Assembly (NCBI GenBank): GCA_012515365.1 | Contig: JAAYYM010000047.1 | Location: 1 to 12,880 of the forward strand | Reading direction: 5' to 3' | Source: Clostridia bacterium | Lineage (GTDB): Bacteria > Bacillota_A > Clostridia > Lachnospirales > Lachnospiraceae | DNA length: 12,880 nt | Part shown: piece after piece, positions 1-5,532 of the stretch | Position numbering within the stretch: position 1 is the first letter of the stretch | Layout: each line of letters opens with the position of its first letter | Notes under the pieces: generated by a model | What the model saw: only the letters and a program-made list of their open reading frames with translations | What the model was told of the DNA's origin: nothing | Databases searched by the model: none | Translations under genes and position numbers: made by a program

Positions 1-24
1 AATATCGTTTCGACTAATAAAAAT

Positions 25-62
25 GGGCTTGCTTGCATGAATCATGTCTCGCAGGCAAGCCC
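25..62 (-). terminator. Intrinsic terminator of the solute-binding protein gene
   Basis: A 12-bp stem (25-36 with 51-62, one G-T wobble) encloses a 14-nt loop. Read on the minus strand it is followed by ATTTTTATT. It lies 14 nt beyond the stop codon of the solute-binding protein gene. The plus-strand reading also has a T-rich tail (TTTTATTC), so it could work in both directions. If permease genes lie further left, leaky read-through here would set a high binding-protein to permease ratio; that part is inference. Confidence 0.88.
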
Positions 63-76
63 TTTTATTCATTTTA

Positions 77-1381
77 TTACTGTGCTACCGGCTGTGCAAC
101 CGCTTCTACAGTATTATCAAGTAGTTCCTGCAAATCTGTTCCATCCGGATTTCCTTGTGCGATGATTTCGCCAAGACTCTTTGAAGGCTCCCAGTAGTTT
201 CCACCTGCCATCTGTACAACACCATATGCATTATTCTGATTGGTAACTGCAATAATGGCGATATTTTCTTTCACTTCCGGTGCCTCAGCTGCTTTAATAT
301 TAGAAGGTCCGATTTCTCTTTGTGTGAATCGTGTAATCTGACTCTCTTCATTGGTTAAATATTTTGCAAGCTCCATTGCCCATCCAACCTGTTTTGAATT
401 CGCATTAACACCGATCATTTTGTATCCGGCTACTGATCCCATCTGGATATCTTGACCGCCACATTTGAATTTAGGAAGAACAGTTGCTGCGTATCCGTCA
501 CCAAATGCATCCTTTACTGCGCTTGCATCCCATGTACCGGAAATGATTGCTCCCAATGTTCCTGTTGCAATCTGATTTGCTGTATCACCATCAGTAATTG
601 GAAGGAAAGCTGAATTTGTAGAAATATCAAGCATACCTGCTAAAACATCGGTACCTTTTACGCCTGTTGCGCTTGTTCCATTCCAATCAAGTGTTGTACT
701 TCCATCTTCATTTGCTGCACAGGTAAAGCCTGCTCCAAAGAAGAAACCTGCATTATACCATCCAGAAGCCATTACCATACCGGCTTTCTTTCCGGCTTTA
801 TCGCATGCTGCTAAAAGTGTATCCCAGCTTCCTGCTTCCTCTTCACTTATGATTGAACTGTCATAGTAAAGGAAATATCCGTTATCAGCTGACATTGGAT
901 ATGCATATAGCGTATCATTTATAGTTGCTGCTACAACTGCATTTTTACCATTTTCTGATGAAATGGTTTCAACATCCTGTACCGGCTGTAACACCTTTGC
1001 GTTGACAAGATCTGTGATCTGATCACTGGCAAATGCGAATACATCTGCTGCTGCCTCCGGATCTACTAAAATAGTATCCTTTGCAGTGGACTCTGACTCA
1101 ACGCCTACTGTAATATCAAACGTCTGATCCTTATTTGCTTCTTTAAATCCATTAATCAATTCATTCGTTAAATCCTGATCTTCTTCTGCTGCCCATACAG
1201 TCAGCTTAATGGTCTCTGTGCTTGCAGCGGGTGCTGCATCTGTAGCAGGTGCCTCTGACTGATCACCTGCATCTGCCTGTGCTGCAGGCTCTGCATTTGA
1301 TGTGGATGTGTTTGAACATCCTGCCATGAGTGTAGCCACCATAGCTGCTGAAAGTAATAAACTAATCATTTTTCTTTTCAT
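77..1381 (-). CDS. Extracellular solute-binding lipoprotein of a sugar-type ABC transporter (family 1)
   Basis: The product binds substrate outside the membrane and passes it to an ABC permease; the size and fold suggest a sugar or oligosaccharide. It begins with a lipoprotein signal peptide: basic start, hydrophobic stretch, then lipobox LMAG-C with the lipidated cysteine at residue 22. A low-complexity Ala/Ser/Thr/Asp/Glu linker follows, typical of membrane-tethered binding proteins. The remaining ~380 residues resemble the MalE/UgpB class. I place the start at 1381, giving 434 aa, because AGGAGG (1391-1396) is 9 nt from this ATG but directly abuts the ATG at 1390. Promoter and operator lie at 1494-1548 and a terminator follows the stop, so in this window it is a single-gene unit next to its LacI-type regulator. 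The ligand cannot be read from sequence; maltodextrin is a guess. Confidence 0.9.
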   Translation of the reverse strand: MKRKMISLLLSAAMVATLMAGCSNTSTSNAEPAAQADAGDQSEAPATDAAPAASTETIKLTVWAAEEDQDLTNELINGFKEANKDQTFDITVGVESESTAKDTILVDPEAAADVFAFASDQITDLVNAKVLQPVQDVETISSENGKNAVVAATINDTLYAYPMSADNGYFLYYDSSIISEEEAGSWDTLLAACDKAGKKAGMVMASGWYNAGFFFGAGFTCAANEDGSTTLDWNGTSATGVKGTDVLAGMLDISTNSAFLPITDGDTANQIATGTLGAIISGTWDASAVKDAFGDGYAATVLPKFKCGGQDIQMGSVAGYKMIGVNANSKQVGWAMELAKYLTNEESQITRFTQREIGPSNIKAAEAPEVKENIAIIAVTNQNNAYGVVQMAGGNYWEPSKSLGEIIAQGNPDGTDLQELLDNTVEAVAQPVAQ

Positions 1382-1493
1382 ATACTTCATCCTCCTGATT
1401 CAATTTACGCGCTTGCCAGTGACCGGGTTGATCCAATTCGAACTGATATGAATTAGGTTTGATATAAATCAACTTAGCACGGTTCAACTTAGT

Positions 1494-1512
1494 TTGCGCA
1501 ATCGGTTGTTCA
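1494..1512 (-). promoter_or_regulatory. LacI-type operator downstream of the solute-binding protein promoter
   Basis: On the minus strand this reads TGAACAACCGATTGCGCAA, an imperfect palindrome around a central CCGA like LacI-family sites. It lies about 8 nt past the -10 box, over the expected transcription start, where a bound repressor would block initiation. The same pattern in the same orientation and place occurs at 2821-2839 in the regulator's own promoter, with 14 of 19 bases identical. The shared site is seen; binding by the 1778-2773 protein is inferred. Confidence 0.78.
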
Positions 1513-1519
1513 TATTTAA

Positions 1520-1548
1520 AGTATATGGTATGCCTTATTATTTGTCAA
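1520..1548 (-). promoter_or_regulatory. Sigma-A promoter of the solute-binding protein gene
   Basis: The -35 box TTGACA (1543-1548) and -10 box TATACT (1520-1525) are separated by exactly 17 nt on the minus strand, a near-consensus vegetative promoter. The 5' untranslated region would be about 130 nt and contains the operator at its start. A promoter this strong under a repressor fits a highly inducible binding-protein gene. Confidence 0.9.
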
Positions 1549-1583
1549 TATGGTATTTATTCACTCTTTTGGGGGTGTTTTTT

Positions 1584-1598
1584 TGTGCATAGTGCACA
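1584..1598. other. 15-nt palindrome TGTGCA-TAG-TGCACA
   Basis: A perfect 6-bp inverted repeat with a 3-nt centre lies 36 bp upstream of the -35 box of the solute-binding protein promoter. It is flanked by a T run on the left and GTTTTTATT on the right. It could be a second regulator site or a small terminator for plus-strand transcription; the lacI-type transcript would meet an A run after it, so it is a poor terminator in that direction. Confidence 0.4.
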
Positions 1599-1652
1599 GT
1601 TTTTATTAGGAATGTTGACTATAATTTTCTGCTGCCTCGGCTTTAAGAGGTC

Positions 1653-1772
1653 TATTACATGTCATTTTTAGATTTTCTTACATATGAGATGTAGTTTTTC
1701 GACTGTATTTTTTACTTTGCATGCTATTATCCCAGATTCAGATTCTTAGTATGTAGTTTTTGCCTTTTACAA
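1653..1772. repeat. Degenerate ~30-nt repeat array, copy 1
   Basis: The word ATGT[AC]-TTTT recurs at 1659, 1689 and 1751, with a degenerate unit near 1721, so spacing is close to 30 nt (30, 32, 30). The array begins a few bases beyond the stop of the lacI-type gene. It aligns along its whole ~120 nt with the array at 3357-3477, including the shared words ACATGTCATTTT and ATGTAGTTTTT and a tail CAGA-TCAG...TTTTTACAA. On the minus strand, the sense of the neighbouring genes, the unit is AAAAACTACAT. Function unknown. Confidence 0.65.
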
Positions 1773-1777
1773 TGTGG

Positions 1778-2773
1778 TTACTTGGTTGATTCCTTTAGTA
1801 CTAAGTTATATTTGAGAAGTTGCTTTTGTGGGACTTCTTTGGATCTGATCATGTCTATGATCGTCTGACCGGCTACCATTCCCAACTCTTTAGTATCAAA
1901 GTCCAAGGACGTGATTGAGGGTGAATAGTTTTCGAGTATGCTGCTGTTGAAAAAGGATGCCACCTTAACTTGCTCAGGAACAGCTATTTTTGCTTTACTC
2001 AACGTCTTCAAAACACTTTCACAAATGCTGTCATCCATGCAGATGATGCAGTCTACGCTTTGCTTTAGAAGCTTTTCTACTACATTTGTTATCATGATTG
2101 GATTTTCCTGATTCTGATAGACTAACTCGCTTCTGAGTGGGATTTGCATCTCAAGAAAGGCTTCCTGAAAACCCAGATATCTTGTACGGCTGACTACATG
2201 CTCTTCACTTCCACCAATAAGTGCAATTTTCCTTAGCCCCTTCATCAAAAGTATCGACGTCAGTTCTCTGCATCCATCAGCGTGATCCTGATCGATCTGA
2301 ACCACATTTTCGTAATCCGTGCTGCCAATCGTAATGAACGGAATTTGGGATTTCTGTAATAGCTCGATGGCATGATCCTCCACATAGGTTCTCATCAAAA
2401 CGACTCCATCCACCTTGTGATTATAGATGATGCGTTCAAGATCCGTCAGGTCATTGTTGTTGCACATTGTCCAAATAATATCATATCCCGATTTAGACAC
2501 AATTTGATAGAGCCCTTCCAGACAATCCAGGAAAAACGGCATATCCACTAGAATGTATTCGCCCGGCATCACAACACCGATATTGTAAGTTTTTGATTTT
2601 GCAAGCCCTTGCGCAACTGCATTTGGTTTATAATCATGTTCTTTAATAAATGTCAAAACCTTTTCTCTTGTATCACTTCCGATTCTGCCTTTTCCTGAAA
2701 TCGCACGTGATACTGTGGTTTTCGATACTCCAAGTGCTTTAGCAATGTCTGCAATTGTCAATTGCTCTTTCAT
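1778..2773 (-). CDS. LacI-family transcriptional repressor
   Basis: A 331-aa DNA-binding regulator of normal LacI length. Residues 1-57 form the helix-turn-helix and hinge region: TIADIAKALGVSKTTVSRAI is the recognition helix-turn-helix and the hinge follows at YKPNAVAQGLA. Residues 60-331 form the periplasmic-binding-protein-like domain that senses a small molecule and dimerises. ATG at 2773 is preceded by AGGGG at 9 nt. It lies upstream of, and parallel to, the solute-binding protein gene. Matching operators are found at both promoters, so it most likely represses both and is released by the imported sugar or a derivative. The inducer is not predictable from sequence. Confidence 0.93.
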   Translation of the reverse strand: MKEQLTIADIAKALGVSKTTVSRAISGKGRIGSDTREKVLTFIKEHDYKPNAVAQGLAKSKTYNIGVVMPGEYILVDMPFFLDCLEGLYQIVSKSGYDIIWTMCNNNDLTDLERIIYNHKVDGVVLMRTYVEDHAIELLQKSQIPFITIGSTDYENVVQIDQDHADGCRELTSILLMKGLRKIALIGGSEEHVVSRTRYLGFQEAFLEMQIPLRSELVYQNQENPIMITNVVEKLLKQSVDCIICMDDSICESVLKTLSKAKIAVPEQVKVASFFNSSILENYSPSITSLDFDTKELGMVAGQTIIDMIRSKEVPQKQLLKYNLVLKESTK

Positions 2774-2820
2774 ATGTGTGATCCCCTAATCAATAAAATC
2801 ATTCAATCGTTATCGCCCAA

Positions 2821-2839
2821 TCGCGCAACCGGTAACTCA
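2821..2839 (-). promoter_or_regulatory. Operator in the lacI-type gene's own promoter
   Basis: On the minus strand this reads TGAGTTACCGGTTGCGCGA. It shares 14 of 19 bases with the operator at 1494-1512 and sits in the same position, just past the -10 box. The core ACCGRTTGCGC is common to both. This supports negative autoregulation, with binding inferred rather than shown. Confidence 0.75.
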
Positions 2840-2848
2840 TCTACTTTT

Positions 2849-2877
2849 AAAATATCAGTTTTGAGTGCTTTCGTCAA
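2849..2877 (-). promoter_or_regulatory. Sigma-A promoter of the lacI-type gene
   Basis: The -35 box TTGACG (2872-2877) and -10 box TATTTT (2849-2854) are separated by 17 nt on the minus strand. The -10 box is weaker than that of the target gene, as is common for a repressor gene. The operator lies immediately downstream. Confidence 0.7.
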
Positions 2878-2949
2878 TCTGTTTTCATAAAATATATTAA
2901 TTATATAATTTCAAATTTTTCTCAATGTTTTTTAATGTTTATCCCAACA

Positions 2950-2994
2950 AAAAAAGTCTCTAATGCAGAATTTCTACACTTTAGAGACTTTTTT
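2950..2994 (-). terminator. Terminator of the tRNA-Thr gene
   Basis: A 14-bp stem (2950-2963 with 2981-2994) of A6-GTCTCTAA pairing with TTAGAGAC-T6 begins 3 nt after the tRNA. On the minus strand it ends in a run of T residues followed by GTTGGG. Because both flanks are A/T runs it is symmetric and could also stop plus-strand transcripts. Confidence 0.85.
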
Positions 2995-2997
2995 ACA

Positions 2998-3070
2998 TGC
3001 TGTTATCCAGAATCGAACTGGAGACCTCCGCACTACCAATGCGGCGCACTACCGACTGTGCTATAACAGC
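2998..3070 (-). tRNA. tRNA-Thr (anticodon GGT)
   Basis: The minus strand folds into a full 73-nt cloverleaf. The parts are acceptor GCTGTTA/TAACAGC, D stem GCAC/GTGC with AGTCGGTA loop, anticodon stem CCGCA/TGCGG with loop TTGGTAG, a 5-nt variable loop, T stem TCCAG/CTGGA with loop TTCGATT, and discriminator A. The anticodon GGT reads the threonine codons ACC and ACU. CCA is not encoded (the next bases are TGT), so it must be added after transcription. It has its own promoter and terminator and is a single-gene unit. Confidence 0.95.
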
Positions 3071-3071
3071 A

Positions 3072-3100
3072 TTCGGCATTTTCATATCACTAATACCGAA
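3072..3100 (-). other. Hairpin in the tRNA-Thr 5' leader
   Basis: TTCGGTATT and AATGCCGAA on the minus strand pair over 9 bp with one G-T wobble around an 11-nt loop. It ends one base before the mature tRNA 5' end, so it would stack against the acceptor stem in the precursor. It could affect RNase P access or simply be incidental. Confidence 0.45.
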
Positions 3101-3104
3101 AGTC

Positions 3105-3134
3105 ATTTTAACACATTCCCCCACTACTTGTCTA
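3105..3134 (-). promoter_or_regulatory. Promoter of the tRNA-Thr gene
   Basis: On the minus strand, -35 TAGACA (3129-3134), an 18-nt spacer and -10 TAAAAT (3105-3110) are present, with an extended -10 TG one base upstream of the -10 box. The start would fall about 28 nt upstream of the tRNA, just before the leader hairpin. Confidence 0.65.
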
Positions 3135-3157
3135 TTGTTTTTTTCATCAATCCTCTG

Positions 3158-3251
3158 CATTGAATTTTTTTCATGAATTCTTTTCATTGAATTCTTTTCA
3201 TTGAATTCTTTTCATGCTTTCTTTTCATGCTTTCTTTTCATGCTTTCTTGA
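3158..3251. repeat. Tandem 13/14-nt repeats
   Basis: Seven consecutive units occur: CATTGAATTTTTTT, CATGAATTCTTTT, CATTGAATTCTTTT twice, CATGCTTTCTTTT twice, and CATGCTTTCTTGA. Unit length switches from 14 to 13 nt midway, suggesting slippage followed by divergence. No reading frame or terminator explains it. It lies just upstream of the tRNA promoter. Confidence 0.85.
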
Positions 3252-3356
3252 ATCTGTCTATGTCTCTATTCTGAATTTGCCAATTGTATTGTCTTTGTCA
3301 CGATATCGACCACACTTTCAGATTCATCAAGCTCAACAAATCAGTTTCATAAAGCC

Positions 3357-3477
3357 TACTACATGTCATTTTATACATTTTCTCTTTCTAGCATGTAGTT
3401 TTTTCTCCATATCATCTTGTATTACATACTAGTTTTTCAGAATCAGCTACTAACATGTAATTTACGCTTTTTACAAA
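3357..3477. repeat. Degenerate ~30-nt repeat array, copy 2
   Basis: ATGT/ATAC words occur at 3363, 3393, 3426 and 3455 (spacings 30, 33, 29), with weaker echoes at 3509 and 3539. The array aligns along its length with 1653-1772 in the same orientation. The two copies therefore form direct repeats around the lacI-type gene and tRNA. Spacers are T-rich and not unique sequence as in CRISPR. Confidence 0.65.
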
Positions 3478-3555
3478 TCAACTTAAATTAAAGTAATCAT
3501 AAATTTACATGCACTTTCTTCATTTTCATTTTATCTGTATGTAGTCTCATTTTTC

Positions 3556-3591
3556 GTTAACCTATATCCGATCGTTGACCTATATCCAATC
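3556..3591. repeat. Two 18-nt tandem units
   Basis: GTTAACCTATATCCGATC is followed directly by GTTGACCTATATCCAATC, and a third unit starts (GTTGAAC) but diverges. Two substitutions separate the copies. Nothing coding is seen here. Confidence 0.75.
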
Positions 3592-3639
3592 GTTGAACAA
3601 AGCAACGTTTTTCACATTCTTACCCAGCCCACATATCCC

Positions 3640-3697
3640 TTTCACATTACCCACTTTCACAATACACGCTTTCGCAATACCCGCTTTTCACATCCCC
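3640..3697. repeat. Four degenerate 15-nt tandem units
   Basis: TTTCACATTACCCAC, TTTCACAATACACGC, TTTCGCAATACCCGC and a partial TTTTCACATCCCC follow one another without spacers. A related fragment (TTCACATTCTTACCC) lies at 3611. The block directly borders the large inverted repeat. Confidence 0.75.
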
Positions 3698-3710
3698 AAC
3701 AATTGATATT

Positions 3711-3868
3711 AAAGAGAAGCTGGTGGCAGAGGGAGTTTGTTCGGTTAGCCAAAGGAGCTTGAAAATGCAATAGGAAAGCAGGAGTACCAAAACTCCTGCT
3801 TTCCTATATCTTTGCAGTTGAGAGGGACGACGCACCAAACAAAACCCCTCTGCCACCAGCTTCTCTTT
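3711..3868. repeat. Nested 158-nt inverted repeat
   Basis: The outer arms (3711-3733 and 3846-3868) are perfectly complementary over 23 bp and begin AAAGAGAAGCTGG. A nested inner hairpin (3770-3785 with 3792-3807) is perfect over 16 bp with a 6-nt loop. Between them GTTTGTT/AACAAA-type pairing continues with mismatches, so the whole segment can fold into one long stem. In the minus sense it lies 40 nt beyond sigH and would form in that transcript. Candidates are a MITE-like element, a 3' stabilising or terminating structure, or a small RNA; no U run directly follows, so it is not a standard terminator. A 77-codon frame crossing it is a shadow. Confidence 0.8.
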
Positions 3869-3878
3869 CACACACCCC

Positions 3879-3930
3879 AATCTCTTAACCTATCCTAATC
3901 TCTTAACCTATCCTAATCTCTTAATCTTCC
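3879..3930. repeat. 18-nt repeat running into the 3' end of sigH
   Basis: AATCTCTTAACCTATCCT occurs twice exactly (3879-3896, 3897-3914), and a third partial copy (AATCTCTTAATCTTCC) is the last codons of sigH. Read in the sigH frame each unit encodes VKRLG-stop. Eighteen nt keeps the frame, so the gene's tail including its stop codon appears to have been duplicated downstream. Confidence 0.85.
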
Positions 3931-4534
3931 CTCGTAGCCTCTGCAGTGCATTATCAGTTGACTTCTCATCTTTGCCTAAAACTCTGGCGATTTGAACATA
4001 ACTCATGCCTGTCAGATAAAGATCCAATACCTGGTTTTCAAAAGGACTTAAGATTTCTTCTATTTTCTGTTCCAAAGCCCGTACATTTTGTTTATCAAAA
4101 TACAATTCCTCAGGACTCTTTTCAACCTTTGACTGGAGTGCATCCACCAGTCTGGCATCTTCCGATGCTCCCTCGCCTTCACCGTCGATTACATTGGCAT
4201 AAAGAGAAATATAAGTATTTAACGGAATATGTTTCTGTCTTCTGGCAGCCTGCACAGCTGTGTACATTTGTCTGGAAACACAAAGATCTGCAAACGTATA
4301 AAAGCTCGCGTCGCGTCCACTGTCATAATCTCTGACTGCTTTAAACAAACCGATCATACCCTCTTGGATCAGATCTTCTGTGTCCGCACCTAATATGTAC
4401 ATTGCCTTTGCTTTACTCCTGACAAGATTTTTATATTTGTCCATGATAAAGTCAGTCACCTGCGCTTCACCTTCTCGAAGTCTGACTATCAGCTCTTCAT
4501 CTGAATAAGTAGCATATTCCTGCTTTTTATCCAC
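3908..4534 (-). CDS. sigH: RNA polymerase sigma-H factor
   Basis: A 208-aa sigma-70-family factor that in Bacillus directs early-stationary-phase, competence and sporulation-entry genes. Region 2 is clear: DTEDLIQEGMIGLFKAVRDY (51-70) contacts core polymerase, and FYTFADLCVSRQ to RRQKHIPLN (78-106) is the -10 recognition segment typical of SigH. Region 4 helix-turn-helix spans about 155-205 (PFENQVLDLYLTGMSYVQIA). The start is GTG, with GGGGGA 7 nt upstream. The rlmB stop codon TAA directly abuts this GTG, so translation is probably coupled. Synteny (cysS, mrnC, rlmB, sigH) supports the name. In Bacillus rpmG, secE and nusG follow; here a repeat region follows instead. The C-terminus ends in a duplicated KRLG unit. 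Confidence 0.95.
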   Translation of the reverse strand: MDKKQEYATYSDEELIVRLREGEAQVTDFIMDKYKNLVRSKAKAMYILGADTEDLIQEGMIGLFKAVRDYDSGRDASFYTFADLCVSRQMYTAVQAARRQKHIPLNTYISLYANVIDGEGEGASEDARLVDALQSKVEKSPEELYFDKQNVRALEQKIEEILSPFENQVLDLYLTGMSYVQIARVLGKDEKSTDNALQRLRGKIKRLG

Positions 4535-5281
4535 TTATGATTCCCCCATACGCTGCCTTACAATTTCATAAGCAAGCACACCAGCTGCAACAGATGCATT
4601 CAGGGAATCAATATCCCCATGCATCGGAATTGATGCGACATAATCACATTTTTCCTTGATCAATCTACCAACGCCACTGCCTTCATTTCCTATTACCATA
4701 CCGATCGGGCCTGTTAGATTGGTGCGATACATTACCTCGCCATCCATATCTGCACATACAAACCAAAGTCCCTTTTTCTTCAAGTCTTCCATGCATTTGA
4801 CCAAATTGGTCACCTTTGCTACAGGAGTGTAATTTAAGGCACCTGCAGATGTTCTCGCCACAACCGCTGTCAGACCTACCGCGCGGTTTTTCGGGATAAT
4901 GATACCATGAGCACCTGCCAGATTAGCTGTTCTGATGATTGCACCTAAATTATGTGGATCTTCAATGTTATCTAGTAAAATCAGGAAAGGGGGCTCCCCT
5001 TTTTCTTCTGCGTGCTTTAGCAAATCCTCAACCTCAGCATATTCATACGCAGCAGCCTGAGCGATTACACCCTGATGATGTCCTGTTTCACTCATCTGAT
5101 CAAGACGTTCCTTTGGAACAAATTTAATGATGGCATCCTGCTTTTTAGCCTCTCTTTTGATACTGCTGATCGGTCCATCCTGACAGCCATCCAGAACATA
5201 TAACTTATCGATTGTTTTGCCGGAACGAAAGGCTTCCATTACCGCATTTCTGCCCTCAATCAAAAACTCTTCATAACCCAT
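4535..5281 (-). CDS. rlmB: 23S rRNA (guanosine-2'-O-)-methyltransferase, TrmH/SpoU family
   Basis: The enzyme transfers a methyl group from S-adenosylmethionine to a ribose 2'-OH, expected at G2251 of 23S rRNA. The 248-aa protein has an N-terminal substrate-binding domain (about 1-75, beginning EEFLIEGRNAV) and a C-terminal SPOUT knot. Motif 1 is DNIEDPHNLGAIIRTA (104-119), motif 2 IGNEGSGV (197-204), and motif 3 IPMHGDIDSLNASVAAGVLA (218-237). I choose ATG 5281 rather than 5299 because AAAGGTGA sits 7 nt upstream and the family normally begins at this GYEEF segment; the longer form would overlap the previous gene. It lies in the sigH operon, with its stop abutting sigH. Confidence 0.93.
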   Translation of the reverse strand: MGYEEFLIEGRNAVMEAFRSGKTIDKLYVLDGCQDGPISSIKREAKKQDAIIKFVPKERLDQMSETGHHQGVIAQAAAYEYAEVEDLLKHAEEKGEPPFLILLDNIEDPHNLGAIIRTANLAGAHGIIIPKNRAVGLTAVVARTSAGALNYTPVAKVTNLVKCMEDLKKKGLWFVCADMDGEVMYRTNLTGPIGMVIGNEGSGVGRLIKEKCDYVASIPMHGDIDSLNASVAAGVLAYEIVRQRMGES

Positions 5282-5288
5282 ATCATTA

Positions 5289-5474
5289 TCACCTTTCATC
5301 TTCCTTAATCATATAAGTAAACCATTCCTTCAGAAGATGAGTCCCTTCTTGTATTTCTGGCGGCAGCAAAGCTCTGGCTACCTGTGTCATGTCATCAATT
5401 GTTTTATCAGTTCTTCTTAAATAAGCATAATCACCATCAATTTTTTCTACGATGTACTCTGCTTTTTGTTCCAT
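5289..5474 (-). CDS. Small DUF3006-like protein
   Basis: A 61-aa acidic protein with no signal peptide or membrane segment. The pattern AEYIVEKIDGDYAYL near the start and LPPEIQEGTHL later resembles DUF3006, a short predicted beta-rich domain of unknown function; this is from memory of the family pattern. AGAGGG lies 7 nt before the ATG. Its TGA stop overlaps the ribosome binding site of rlmB, so it is a real operon member and probably translationally coupled. In Bacillus no such gene sits between mrnC and rlmB. Function unknown. Confidence 0.78.
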   Translation of the reverse strand: MEQKAEYIVEKIDGDYAYLRRTDKTIDDMTQVARALLPPEIQEGTHLLKEWFTYMIKEDER

Positions 5475-5532
5475 AGCATAACCCTCTTTCCTTCAAGATT
5501 AAAATGCTTCTAAGATTAGAGCTCTTTCACAA

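Noticed and set aside
2963..3187. Short frames on both strands over the tRNA
   Set aside because: They overlap the tRNA cloverleaf and its terminator and have no ribosome binding site.
3363..3550. CRISPR array, because of the ~30-nt spacing
   Set aside because: The recurring word is only ~11 nt and degenerate, spacers are T-rich and similar rather than unique, and no cas gene is present.
3647..3880. 77-codon frame in phase with sigH across the inverted repeat
   Set aside because: It would need a TTG start without a ribosome binding site, and its sequence is dictated by the inverted and tandem repeats.
3946..4335. 129-codon plus-strand frame opposite sigH
   Set aside because: Antisense shadow of a well supported gene, with no family features.
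5282..5299. Longer rlmB start at 5299
   Set aside because: It lacks a spaced ribosome binding site, overlaps the preceding gene, and extends beyond the family's normal N-terminus.
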